Assembly: GCA_964355005.1 (NCBI GenBank)
Contig: CAYHBX010000017.1
Coordinates: forward strand, 1-16,157
DNA: 16,157 nt
Origin: JAUSKF01 sp964355005
GTDB lineage: Bacteria; Patescibacteriota; Minisyncoccia; UBA6257; WO2-44-18
Reading direction: 5' to 3'
Below are positions 1 through 6,935 of the stretch, in pieces; within the stretch, counting starts at the first letter, position 1; each line of letters starts with the position of its first letter. Position numbers and translations under genes: made by a program. Below the pieces are notes generated by a model, which saw only the letters and a program-made list of their open reading frames with translations, did no database searches and was not told the origin of the DNA.

Positions 1-329
1 GCTAAAGCCAGCATTAAACCCAAAGTTTCCTCGGCAGTAGAAGTGATCTTGTCCAAAAATTCCGTATGCCCGCGCAAGGTTACTAATTTGATTCCCCGCT
101 TTTCGGCTTCAGCGACATCGATGTGATTATGTCCGGTGGTAGGCGAAGCAATAATTTTCAAATTAGGCATTTTATCCAACCAGGACTTATCAATTTTGTG
201 CTTCAAGCGAACCGTCAATATTTCGGTGTCAGGATGGGGATTTTCTCCAAAACTAACTTCGCCCAACGAACGATAAGTCGCCAAAGCGTTTTTTGAATAA
301 TCCTGCTGTTCTGTAATATGAATTCGCAT
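1..329 (-). CDS. D-2-hydroxyacid dehydrogenase, N-terminal part (runs off window)
   Basis: This is a partial gene. An ATG at 327-329 opens a frame that stays open to base 1 (109 codons). The product starts MRIHITEQQDY. It contains an ASPTTGHNHID segment and then KITSTAEETLGLMLAL, which match the substrate-domain end and the hinge helix of phosphoglycerate dehydrogenase-like D-2-hydroxyacid dehydrogenases. The NAD-binding Rossmann domain and the catalytic Arg, Glu and His lie outside the window. The start is 5 bases after the stop of the CMP-sugar synthetase, so the two are probably cotranscribed. There is no Shine-Dalgarno sequence; the junction is a repeat of GAATTA-like words. The family oxidises or reduces 2-hydroxy/2-keto acids. 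In this setting it may act on a sugar acid or feed a nonulosonate pathway, but the substrate cannot be read from the sequence. Confidence 0.8.
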   Translation of the reverse strand, partial: MRIHITEQQDYSKNALATYRSLGEVSFGENPHPDTEILTVRLKHKIDKSWLDKMPNLKIIASPTTGHNHIDVAEAEKRGIKLVTLRGHTEFLDKITSTAEETLGLMLAL

Positions 330-334
330 AATTC

Positions 335-1060
335 TTAATTCGTTATTCGTAATTCACGCAACGCTTCCTCTGCCGCTTCCCAGTCTTCGGGGACGTTAAT
401 ATCCACGGCGTATTTGGCGTCAATTACATACGGCATAGTTTTCTCCCCATAAAAATTCGGCTTGCCCGGGTCGGATAGTAAGCCGGTTTTGAAAAGATAA
501 ATGGAACCGACGCTCCAATAGTTTTTTTCCAAATCCTGACGGCGAGCCACTCTTTCATGGATCGGGCGGTTAGAACCAACCAACCGCAAAGCTCCCCCGT
601 CATTAACAAACATCGCCTTTTTGTGATGATAATTTTCCGGAATTTCCGCAACGCTCAAAACAGAGTCCGCTCCGCTTTTTTCCAGCAAAACGGTGGCCTC
701 TTTAATATGAAAGGCTTGTCGCGCCGGAGAAGTCGGCTGAAGCAATAAAACATAATCCGGTTCATAGCCGTCTTTTTCTTTTAAAGTTTTGATCGCGTGC
801 TGAAGTACCGGCAAATGCGAAGCCTTATCATCGGCGATCTCCGCCGGACGCATAAAAGGAACTTCACAGCCGTATTGCCTGGCCACCTCGGCGATCGCCG
901 GATCATCAGTGGAAAGGATAAGACGATCAACCACGCCGGATGCTTTCGCCGCTTCTATTGTGTAGGCGATCAACGGCTTGCCCAACAGCGGTTTAATATT
1001 TTTACCCGGGATTCCTTTAGAACCTCCGCGGGCAGTAATTACGCCTAAAATTTTATGCAT
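335..1060 (-). CDS. neuA: CMP-nonulosonate (acylneuraminate-type) cytidylyltransferase
   Basis: The 241-residue product belongs to the NeuA/PseF/LegF family. These enzymes make CMP-activated nonulosonic acids (sialic, legionaminic, pseudaminic) from CTP and the free sugar in the cytoplasm. The nucleotide-binding signature ITARGGSKGIPGKN is at residues 8-21, and LLLQPTSPAR lies near residue 105. Late in the protein are YWSVGSIYLF and a DINVPEDW segment, which match the family's C-terminal metal and sugar site. Length is normal. The start is ATG at 1060 with no Shine-Dalgarno sequence, 9 bases after a perfect TATAAT. The gene follows the NeuC-type epimerase after 114 bases, which supports a nonulosonate role. 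Which nonulosonate is activated is not visible. A KdsB-type (Kdo) activity is less likely given the NeuC neighbour. Confidence 0.88.
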   Translation of the reverse strand: MHKILGVITARGGSKGIPGKNIKPLLGKPLIAYTIEAAKASGVVDRLILSTDDPAIAEVARQYGCEVPFMRPAEIADDKASHLPVLQHAIKTLKEKDGYEPDYVLLLQPTSPARQAFHIKEATVLLEKSGADSVLSVAEIPENYHHKKAMFVNDGGALRLVGSNRPIHERVARRQDLEKNYWSVGSIYLFKTGLLSDPGKPNFYGEKTMPYVIDAKYAVDINVPEDWEAAEEALRELRITN

Positions 1061-1069
1061 AATGCGAAA

Positions 1070-1075
1070 ATTATA
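1070..1075 (-). promoter_or_regulatory. Perfect TATAAT -10-like box before the CMP-sugar synthetase
   Basis: On the minus strand TATAAT ends 9 bases before the ATG at 1060, so a transcript from it would have a leader of only about 2-3 bases. No recognisable -35 box is found 16-18 bases upstream. The region is AT-rich, so a chance match is possible. Confidence 0.35.
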
Positions 1076-1079
1076 TATT

Positions 1080-1160
1080 ATGCGAATAATGCGAACTCTC
1101 TAATGCAAACTTGCGAATCACGCGAACAAAATTGGCTACGTTTGTTAGCATTATTCGCAT
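1080..1160. repeat. 13-bp perfect inverted repeat in the neuC-neuA gap
   Basis: The arms ATGCGAATAATGC (1080-1092) and GCATTATTCGCAT (1148-1160) are exact reverse complements with 55 bases between them. The gap 1061-1174 is also full of GCGAA/TTCGC words. The downstream arm on the transcribed strand sits just upstream of the TATAAT at 1070-1075. It could be an operator pair, an RNA stem in the neuC-neuA message, or a product of the junction repeat expansion seen elsewhere in this locus. Confidence 0.7.
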
Positions 1161-1174
1161 TGATTTCGTTGGCA

Positions 1175-2350
1175 TTATATTCTGTCATAAAATTTCTTCT
1201 GCGATATCAATTTTACTTTGCTTAAAACTTCAATGATCTTTTTGCTGGATTGCGGACGGAAGTACAGATCGGATTTTTTATAATGCCCATGCTTGAGCTG
1301 TTTTTGAACGGCCGCTTTAATACCGGCAGCTTGATGACCGACATCCAAAACATTTTCTCCGCGCAAACGATTGGCTTGCCGAGTGCCGACATTTACCACC
1401 GGAACGCCCAAATAAGACGCCTCCTTAATGCCGGCGGAGGAATTACCGATCAAAACACCCGACTTACGCAACAGGCCGATAAAGTCTTCCGGCAGAAGGT
1501 CGGTCACGAAACGGATCTTTTCATTTTTTAATTTTCCATGTTCCCGATAAATGCGGATGGCTTTGGAAACCTCACCGGTTCCCGCGTCGCTGTTCGGCCA
1601 GAACCAAACAGTCGGCATATTCAATCCATCTATCGCCTTTAAAGTTTCTTCAACATTCCGGCGATTATTTTTTTCGGTAGTTACCGGATGCTGCATTACC
1701 ATCAAGAATGGTTTATTAACGTCGATCCTGGCGCCAAGACCGCTTTTATTTACCGCCCGGCCGTCATTATTTTTCTCCACCAGCGACGCGAACTCCACGT
1801 CCGGAGAACCGACATTAAAAACCAATTTCGGATTCTCACCCATCTGGATCACGCGCTTGCGGGCGGCTTCGTTGGTAACAAAATGAATATGCGCGAGCTT
1901 GGTGATGGCGTGCCGGACGCTCTCATCAATCGTTCCGCTGACATCGCCGCCTTCAATATGAGCAACGGTTTTGTTCAAATAAGCCGCGACCATCGCGATT
2001 GCCAACTGCTCAAACCGATCACCGCGGATCAGTACGATGTCGGGGTTCAGTTTGTGCAGAGAATTCGCGAATTCCAAAGCCGTCAGCCCGGCAGTCTTCG
2101 CCATAGCGATATGACCGCCGCCATCTATCACATTGAAAAGAGTTTCATTGACCGTAAAACCGGCTTCAGCGATGGCGGGCAGAAAACGCTCACCGTGCTT
2201 ATCCAACAAAACTGAACCTCCTACCACCAACTGAAGTTCTAGCTTTGGGTTTTTGTTGATCAAATTCAAAAGATGCTTCTGCCGCGCGTAATGGATACGG
2301 CTAGTTATCGGGAAGCAAATTTTACGTTTTGGCTTAAATTGCTTAACCAT
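1175..2350 (-). CDS. neuC: NeuC-type UDP-GlcNAc 2-epimerase (hydrolysing)
   Basis: The 391-residue GT-B-fold protein belongs to the NeuC/LegG family. Members hydrolyse a UDP-linked N-acetyl amino sugar with 2-epimerisation, giving the ManNAc-type precursor of a nonulosonic acid. Family signatures are an LIRGDRFE stretch (108-114), HIEGGDVSGTIDESVRHAITK (131-151), MQHPVT near 220 and the UDP-binding GNSSAGIKEA (302-311). Length matches the family. The start is ATG at 2350, after a 46-base gap that contains a candidate promoter, so the neuC-neuA-dehydrogenase group may be transcribed separately from the aminoacyl cassette. Whether the substrate is UDP-GlcNAc (sialic acid) or UDP-diNAcBac (legionaminic acid) cannot be decided. 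No synthase (NeuB) is present in this window. Confidence 0.88.
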   Translation of the reverse strand: MVKQFKPKRKICFPITSRIHYARQKHLLNLINKNPKLELQLVVGGSVLLDKHGERFLPAIAEAGFTVNETLFNVIDGGGHIAMAKTAGLTALEFANSLHKLNPDIVLIRGDRFEQLAIAMVAAYLNKTVAHIEGGDVSGTIDESVRHAITKLAHIHFVTNEAARKRVIQMGENPKLVFNVGSPDVEFASLVEKNNDGRAVNKSGLGARIDVNKPFLMVMQHPVTTEKNNRRNVEETLKAIDGLNMPTVWFWPNSDAGTGEVSKAIRIYREHGKLKNEKIRFVTDLLPEDFIGLLRKSGVLIGNSSAGIKEASYLGVPVVNVGTRQANRLRGENVLDVGHQAAGIKAAVQKQLKHGHYKKSDLYFRPQSSKKIIEVLSKVKLISQKKFYDRI

Positions 2351-2361
2351 AAAAGTACCTA

Positions 2362-2391
2362 TATATAACCTTAAAATAAGCCTCCGGTCAA
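2362..2391 (-). promoter_or_regulatory. Candidate sigma70-type promoter for neuC
   Basis: On the minus strand TTGACC (2386-2391) is followed after 18 bases by TATATA (2362-2367). Shifting the -10 by one base gives a 17-base spacer. The predicted transcript would start about 5 bases before the neuC ATG. It lies in the 46-base gap after the GNAT gene. The weak AGG 7 bases before the ATG could serve as a minimal Shine-Dalgarno sequence. Confidence 0.45.
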
Positions 2392-2396
2392 CCTAT

Positions 2397-3437
2397 TTAC
2401 GCCCTGTCTTGGTCGCCACCTCCTTTAGTTGTGTACCAGTCGGAAAGGTCATTTTTATCTTTAGTTTTGACCGCAAAGTTCAAATGCGTCCGCTTGAAGC
2501 TGACGGGATTGAATAGGATGGGCAGACGGGCAAAAATCCCCTTGCTGCCACTCTCAAAACCGGCCGCTTCCAGCCCTTGATTATGAAAATCGCCGCTCGA
2601 AAAATAATCTATAAAATCATATCTATTTTCACGGGCAAATTCCGCGATACGAGAAAAAGCGAAGGTCTCCGCGCCTTCTTCAACGACAAGATCAATGATC
2701 CGCAACGCCTTGACTCCCATGGGGCCATTTTCATTTTTGACGCTTTCCGAGCGAGCTACCACTAACCCACGAATTTTTTCTCCGTCTTTCGCCGCGAACA
2801 TCAGATATTTTGCCAATGGGTTTTTAGCAAACCGCCAATTCAGATATTGCGCCGACCGATTGATGGTCATCGGATAACGCTCTTTCACGTGGCCCCAAAA
2901 TTCGTCCATCTCGGCGCCAAACGCGTCAATCCGGTCAAAATGCCAGCCAGTTTTTATAACCGGTTTAACGGGGAAAGCCGAAAAAGAGTAGAGATCGTTG
3001 TCCGCTTTAATGATATAAAGCCAGCGTGCCAGATTTTGTTTTTGCCAACCCGCTTTTTCAAACATCGGCCAAGCCGAATCGTTGATGGTGTGATCGAACG
3101 TGACCGGACTAATAGTGGATGCCTTTTCCAACAATAAGTAGCCGTACCCAAGGGCTCGCAAATCCTTTTTAACTATTAAATTGCACAATTGCGTGCCGGG
3201 CATCGTAGTGCCGCGATGATGGTGTGGCGCGGAAAACAATCCGAAGGTTCCGATCAAATTTTCTTTGCTGTCAAATAAACCAAGCGTTTCGTAATAATTT
3301 TTGTCGGTGTTCCAGGGCGTATCAAACTGCCAATCATAATAAATTTTATTGGTCAAAATATGTCCCGCGCCATATTCCGAGGCATTAAACCGCTCTAACT
3401 TATCCCACTCGGATTTTTTAATTCTGCGAACAATCAT
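2397..3437 (-). CDS. Tandem GNAT-like N-acyltransferase, likely carrier-protein dependent
   Basis: The 346-residue protein is about twice the size of a single GNAT domain. The first half has the pantetheine/CoA pyrophosphate-binding motif RALGYG (94-99, pattern R-x-x-G-x-G) on a helix after the strand TQLCNLIVKKDL. The second half carries an INRSAQYLNWRF segment near residues 192-203, typical of double-GNAT proteins, followed by a second GNAT-like alpha/beta unit. The start ATG overlaps the carrier-protein stop by one base (TAATG), which indicates translational coupling. I infer that it moves the acyl group from the carrier arm, rather than from acetyl-CoA, to an amino group on a sugar, because the activation enzyme and carrier sit directly upstream. 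A plain acetyl-CoA dependent sugar N-acetyltransferase is the alternative. Acceptor unknown. Confidence 0.7.
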   Translation of the reverse strand: MIVRRIKKSEWDKLERFNASEYGAGHILTNKIYYDWQFDTPWNTDKNYYETLGLFDSKENLIGTFGLFSAPHHHRGTTMPGTQLCNLIVKKDLRALGYGYLLLEKASTISPVTFDHTINDSAWPMFEKAGWQKQNLARWLYIIKADNDLYSFSAFPVKPVIKTGWHFDRIDAFGAEMDEFWGHVKERYPMTINRSAQYLNWRFAKNPLAKYLMFAAKDGEKIRGLVVARSESVKNENGPMGVKALRIIDLVVEEGAETFAFSRIAEFARENRYDFIDYFSSGDFHNQGLEAAGFESGSKGIFARLPILFNPVSFKRTHLNFAVKTKDKNDLSDWYTTKGGGDQDRA

Positions 3438-3658
3438 TATTTTATAAAGGCCGCAATTTTTTCGATGGAATTAAAATTTTCCGGAGTCAGTTTTTCCATA
3501 TCGATCGCCACGCCAAGGTCGGTTTGGATGTAAGAGATTAGTTTCATCATCGAAAAAGAATCGAGGACGCCCGAGGCGATCAAGTCAACCGACTCATCGT
3601 TAATTGATTTCTGGGTTTCTTTTTCTAAAAATTCCTTTATTTTTTTCTTATAATCCAT
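3437..3658 (-). CDS. Freestanding acyl/peptidyl carrier protein
   Basis: The 73-residue product has the four-helix carrier-protein pattern and the phosphopantetheine attachment motif GVLDSFS, with the modifiable serine at residue 34. The LDSF form, instead of the DSL of fatty-acid ACPs, is common in small carriers of polysaccharide and aminoacyl cassettes and resembles the DltC type. It lies between the adenylation gene (6 bases away) and the acyltransferase gene (1-base overlap), and a phosphopantetheinyl transferase is in the same run. It should hold the activated amino acid as a thioester in the cytoplasm. The start is ATG at 3658 with no Shine-Dalgarno sequence. A housekeeping fatty-acid ACP is unlikely from the motif and context. 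Confidence 0.87.
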   Translation of the reverse strand: MDYKKKIKEFLEKETQKSINDESVDLIASGVLDSFSMMKLISYIQTDLGVAIDMEKLTPENFNSIEKIAAFIK

Positions 3659-3664
3659 AATTCG

Positions 3665-5140
3665 TTATTCTTTATTCATTGTTCGCTTCAATTCATTGCG
3701 GTCTGTTTTTCCCGTGCTAGTCCGAGGCAAAGAAATTTTAACAACGATCTTTGCCGGTATCATGTAGCCGGGGATCAGCTTGGCCAAGTCAGATTTTATA
3801 GCTGTTTCGTCTTTTGTTTCTTTCAGCTTAACAAACCCGACCAGCTCGCTACCATCAGTTTCAGGAACCGCCGTCACGATCACCGCCGCTTCGGCAATGT
3901 ACGGCAAGGCCATTAGAGCCGCCTCGACATCGCCCAGCTCAATACGATTTCCACTTATCTTTACCTGAAAATCCTTCCGGCCGATAAATTCATAATTTCC
4001 ATCTTCGCGGAGGCGAACCAAATCGCCGGTTTTATAAACTTTTCCTTTTTTGGGAAAGTTAATGAAAAATTCCCTGGTTTTCTCGGGATTATTCCAATAC
4101 CCCCTTCCGACGCCGGCGCCACCCACATATAACTCGCCATCCACGGCGAACACTTCGACGTTACGACACGCCTTTCCAATTGGAACCAGCTTGGTTAGAT
4201 CCTTCGGCGGTTCGGGAACCCGATAAAAAGTACACTGCACGGTGGTTTCGGTCGGCCCATACATATTCACGAATTTCTTGTCTGGGAAGGTTTGCATCCA
4301 TTCCGCTAAAAATCTGGTCGGGAAGCCTTCGCCGTTAAAAAATATTTTCTGGACCGAAGGAAGACGATCATCTTTAATTACGCCGGCATTGGAAAGATAA
4401 ACCATCACCGACGGAACGGAGTTCCAGATCGTCAGCTGATTTTCTTCGATAAATTTCAAAAGCTGACCGGGAAACAGGGAGTATTCTTCGGGAACCAAAA
4501 ACAATGTCGCGCCGGCCTTGAAAGCGCAATATAGATCAAAAGTGGAAAGATCGAAATGCAATGGCGGGTGTTGGGACATCCGATCGTTGTGATCGATCCC
4601 AAACTCTTCTACCGCCCAATCGGTAGCGTTAATAATGTTGGCGTGGGTGATCATCGCTCCTTTCGGAATGCCCGTGGAACCGGAAGTATATAGAATGTAG
4701 GCCAAATCATCGCCCGCGTTTCCATATTGAATTTCGGAATCATCAAAAGCCGCGACATGATCACGATTGGTTTCAATATCAAAAACATCGGCCGAATCGC
4801 CCAAAAGTTTGGCAGTCTCGGAATTGCAAATTACCAACGCCGGATCAGCGTCTTCAATAATTTGCGCCAGCCGAGCCGCCGGCGCTTTGGCGCTCAATGG
4901 CACATAAATGGCATCAGCTTTCAAAATTCCTAAAATAGATTCAATCGCTTCCATTGATTTCGGCAAGCAAAATGCCACTCGATCTCCCTTTGCCACCCCC
5001 GCGTCTTTCAAAAATCTGGCCAGCTGATTAGAGAATTTTTCCAACTCGCCGAATGTTCTTTGCTTTTCACCAAAGACCACCGCCGGATGATCGGGATATT
5101 TTTTCGCAGATTCAGAAAAATATTCTTGGATTAATTTCAT
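3665..5140 (-). CDS. Freestanding amino-acid adenylation enzyme (DltA/NRPS A-domain type)
   Basis: The 491-residue ATP-dependent ligase has all core adenylation motifs: YTSGSTGIPKG (151-161), HFDLSTFD (195-202), NMYGPTETT (292-300), YKTGDLVR (369-376), GRKDFQVKISGNRIELG (387-403) and the catalytic lysine of TSTGKTDRN (K478). Asp197 in the FDLSTFD motif is the residue that grips the substrate amino group in amino-acid adenylating domains, so the substrate is probably an amino acid. DltA enzymes have FCGE in the pocket; here it is FFNGE with Asn269, so D-alanine should not be assumed. I chose ATG at 5140 because MKLIQEYFSESAKKYPDHPA matches the usual family N-terminus. A TTG at 5173 would add 11 residues and give a 4-base overlap with acpS. 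It likely loads the adjacent carrier protein. Confidence 0.87.
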   Translation of the reverse strand: MKLIQEYFSESAKKYPDHPAVVFGEKQRTFGELEKFSNQLARFLKDAGVAKGDRVAFCLPKSMEAIESILGILKADAIYVPLSAKAPAARLAQIIEDADPALVICNSETAKLLGDSADVFDIETNRDHVAAFDDSEIQYGNAGDDLAYILYTSGSTGIPKGAMITHANIINATDWAVEEFGIDHNDRMSQHPPLHFDLSTFDLYCAFKAGATLFLVPEEYSLFPGQLLKFIEENQLTIWNSVPSVMVYLSNAGVIKDDRLPSVQKIFFNGEGFPTRFLAEWMQTFPDKKFVNMYGPTETTVQCTFYRVPEPPKDLTKLVPIGKACRNVEVFAVDGELYVGGAGVGRGYWNNPEKTREFFINFPKKGKVYKTGDLVRLREDGNYEFIGRKDFQVKISGNRIELGDVEAALMALPYIAEAAVIVTAVPETDGSELVGFVKLKETKDETAIKSDLAKLIPGYMIPAKIVVKISLPRTSTGKTDRNELKRTMNKE

Positions 5141-5169
5141 TCTAATGTTCTTGAGAATATTGGAATAGA

Positions 5170-5523
5170 TCAATTTACAAATAAAGCCGTGGCGACAGCG
5201 TAATCGTGAGTATGGGACAAGGAAACGAGAAATTTACCGGACGATGACCTATGACTATGGACCATGACCAATGGCGCCCCGTTTTTATCGTTCACTATTT
5301 CAATCTCTTTAACTTTATAAATAGTGCTTCGCAGGCATTTCAAAACCGCTTCCTTGGCGGCAAATCGGGCGGCAAAGTGTTGGGCGGGATCGGTTTTGGA
5401 TAAACAATATTTTATTTCGGCATCACTGAAAATCTTAGAATAAAAAACGCTTCCTTTTTTGTAGGGAATCTTCCGGAATCTTTTTACTTCCACGATGTCT
5501 ATTCCGATGTTTTGAACTTTCAT
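5170..5523 (-). CDS. acpS: Holo-[acyl-carrier-protein] synthase (4'-phosphopantetheinyl transferase)
   Basis: The 117-residue product is a standard-length AcpS. It transfers the phosphopantetheine arm of CoA to the conserved serine of a carrier protein. The Mg-binding aspartate is in GIDIVE (residues 7-12, D9) and the second acidic residue is in RFAAKEAVLK (E58). The C-terminal SLSHTHDYAVA (101-111) is also a family hallmark. The gene comes directly before the adenylation enzyme and carrier, so it most likely activates that carrier. The 34-base gap upstream is a run of CTAATT-like words and the ATG at 5523 has no Shine-Dalgarno sequence. If the organism lacks fatty-acid synthesis, this may be its only AcpS and be dedicated to this cassette; that last point is inference. 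Confidence 0.9.
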   Translation of the reverse strand: MKVQNIGIDIVEVKRFRKIPYKKGSVFYSKIFSDAEIKYCLSKTDPAQHFAARFAAKEAVLKCLRSTIYKVKEIEIVNDKNGAPLVMVHSHRSSSGKFLVSLSHTHDYAVATALFVN

Positions 5524-5575
5524 TTTGAAATTAGTAATTGATTAGAAATTAGAGTAATTAGGAATTAGAAATTAT
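5524..5575. repeat. Degenerate CTAATT-word repeat at the GT-acpS junction
   Basis: The minus strand reads as repeated TCTAATT, CCTAATT, ACTCTAATT, TCTAATC and ACTAATT words. The repeat holds the stop and last codons of the upstream gene and ends at the acpS ATG. It has TAA/TAG in several frames. Similar but not identical runs occur at other junctions in the window. Confidence 0.6.
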
Positions 5576-6910
5576 CGCGGTAGCGATTCTCTCTCCTGCC
5601 TTTCCATCCACCTTCCAGCATTGCTCCTCCACCAACCGCTTACGGCCGGCCGCGTCCAGTTTCGGATCAGCAAGATAGGCGTTGATATCGCGGATAAATT
5701 CTTCCCGGGACTCCGGATAGCGGATGCCGCCCGTTTTAACTGCTTTTTGATAATGCGTCATCCGGTAAAAATGAGTGGGCGATTTAGACATTAACTCTTT
5801 TTCGCGAACCTCAAAATTAATATTGATCACCGGCTTGTTAAACACCGCCGCGTCGATACTCATACTGGAGGCATAGCAGACAAATAGATCGGCATTCGCC
5901 AAAGTATCGGTCAGCCCGCGAATATCATCAAAGCTCATATCCCAATCCACGCCGCGCTTGGCGGAAAAACGGATACCCGGCAAATCATAAATTAAACCGG
6001 GACGTTTTTTTAATTCCGCCTCATCGGTAAAATCGTTCGGTTGGAAACGCACCAACAATTGGGCATTTTTTATTGTTCCGCCCGCGATTGCCAAACGTAA
6101 AAGATCAATGATATCCCAATCGGAATTACTATAGGCCTTGCCCATCGGAGCATAAACGATCAGCTTTTTCGTCGGATCCAATCTTTTGTCGCGGAAAAAT
6201 TCCTGACGACTTAACGGTTTATAATTTATATGCCAATCATATTGAGGAACGCCAGCTACAAATATCCTGCCTTCGGGCATCTCGGCATTATCCATCGCTT
6301 CCTTCTTAACCAATTCATTAAATACTACCAACCGATCGGGCAATAGACGGATCATTGACCGGGCGGTCAATTTGTCCCAAGAATTAATGAAGCCGACGGT
6401 TTTCACGCCGCGCCGCCTCGCTTCACGAAGCAAATTAATTTCCAAATCATCAAAAAGATGGGCCAAAAAAATCGCATCGGGGTGATATTTCTCAAAGTAA
6501 TTCGCGAAGGTCTTATCACTGACCAACAAAAGGTCTAACCAACGAACAATGCACCGAACCGAGGGGCGGGCAAAAATACGATTTAATAGCAGACCAAAAA
6601 TATAACGGGGATAATTTCCTGATTCCTCAAGCGCCATACGCCGGCGTAAATCATTGGTTTCTGTCCGCACTAATAAAGTTTTTAAATATCCGAATAGCTT
6701 ATCCCAAACGCCCCGCTCTTTTCGCTCTGCCGGTTCATATATTACCCGAGGATGAGAAAATTCCTTCTGATAGTAGGCGGCTCGCTCCGGACTGCTGACA
6801 AAAAAAACGACGCGTACGTCATCGTAGGCGATCAGCGACTTATATATATCAGTGCGTAGAATATTTTTCGCCTCTACGCCCTGAAAAATTGTTATAAATA
6901 CAGTTCTCAT
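5558..6910 (-). CDS. Unassigned GT-B-fold-like surface-glycan protein
   Basis: I do not recognise this 450-residue protein as a named family. It has no signal peptide and no clear membrane helices. The N-terminal half has an alternating alpha/beta pattern ending in DAIFLAHLFDD (145-155) and KTVGFINSWDKL (170-181). The C-terminal half has LIVYAPMGKAYS (250-261), LLVRFQPND (285-293) and CYASSMSIDAAVFNKPVIN (345-363). That last segment resembles the nucleotide-sugar or CDP-alcohol binding site of GT-B glycosyltransferases, CDP-glycerol transferases and UDP-GlcNAc 2-epimerases, where a Ser-rich loop is followed by (E/D)AA.. KPV. A glycosyl- or glycerophosphotransferase role is inferred. It is the only transferase-like gene between the heptose genes and the aminoacyl cassette, so it may use GDP-heptose. 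The start is ATG at 6910; an out-of-frame ATG lies 7 bases upstream. Confidence 0.6.
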   Translation of the reverse strand: MRTVFITIFQGVEAKNILRTDIYKSLIAYDDVRVVFFVSSPERAAYYQKEFSHPRVIYEPAERKERGVWDKLFGYLKTLLVRTETNDLRRRMALEESGNYPRYIFGLLLNRIFARPSVRCIVRWLDLLLVSDKTFANYFEKYHPDAIFLAHLFDDLEINLLREARRRGVKTVGFINSWDKLTARSMIRLLPDRLVVFNELVKKEAMDNAEMPEGRIFVAGVPQYDWHINYKPLSRQEFFRDKRLDPTKKLIVYAPMGKAYSNSDWDIIDLLRLAIAGGTIKNAQLLVRFQPNDFTDEAELKKRPGLIYDLPGIRFSAKRGVDWDMSFDDIRGLTDTLANADLFVCYASSMSIDAAVFNKPVININFEVREKELMSKSPTHFYRMTHYQKAVKTGGIRYPESREEFIRDINAYLADPKLDAAGRKRLVEEQCWKVDGKAGERIATAIISNS

Positions 6911-6935
6911 TATTCATGATTCCTGCTTCTTGATT

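Noticed and set aside
5141..5173. TTG start for the adenylation enzyme, overlapping acpS by 4 bases
   Set aside because: The ATG at 5140 gives a family-like N-terminus and a better start codon. The overlap is suggestive, so the longer form is kept only as an alternative.
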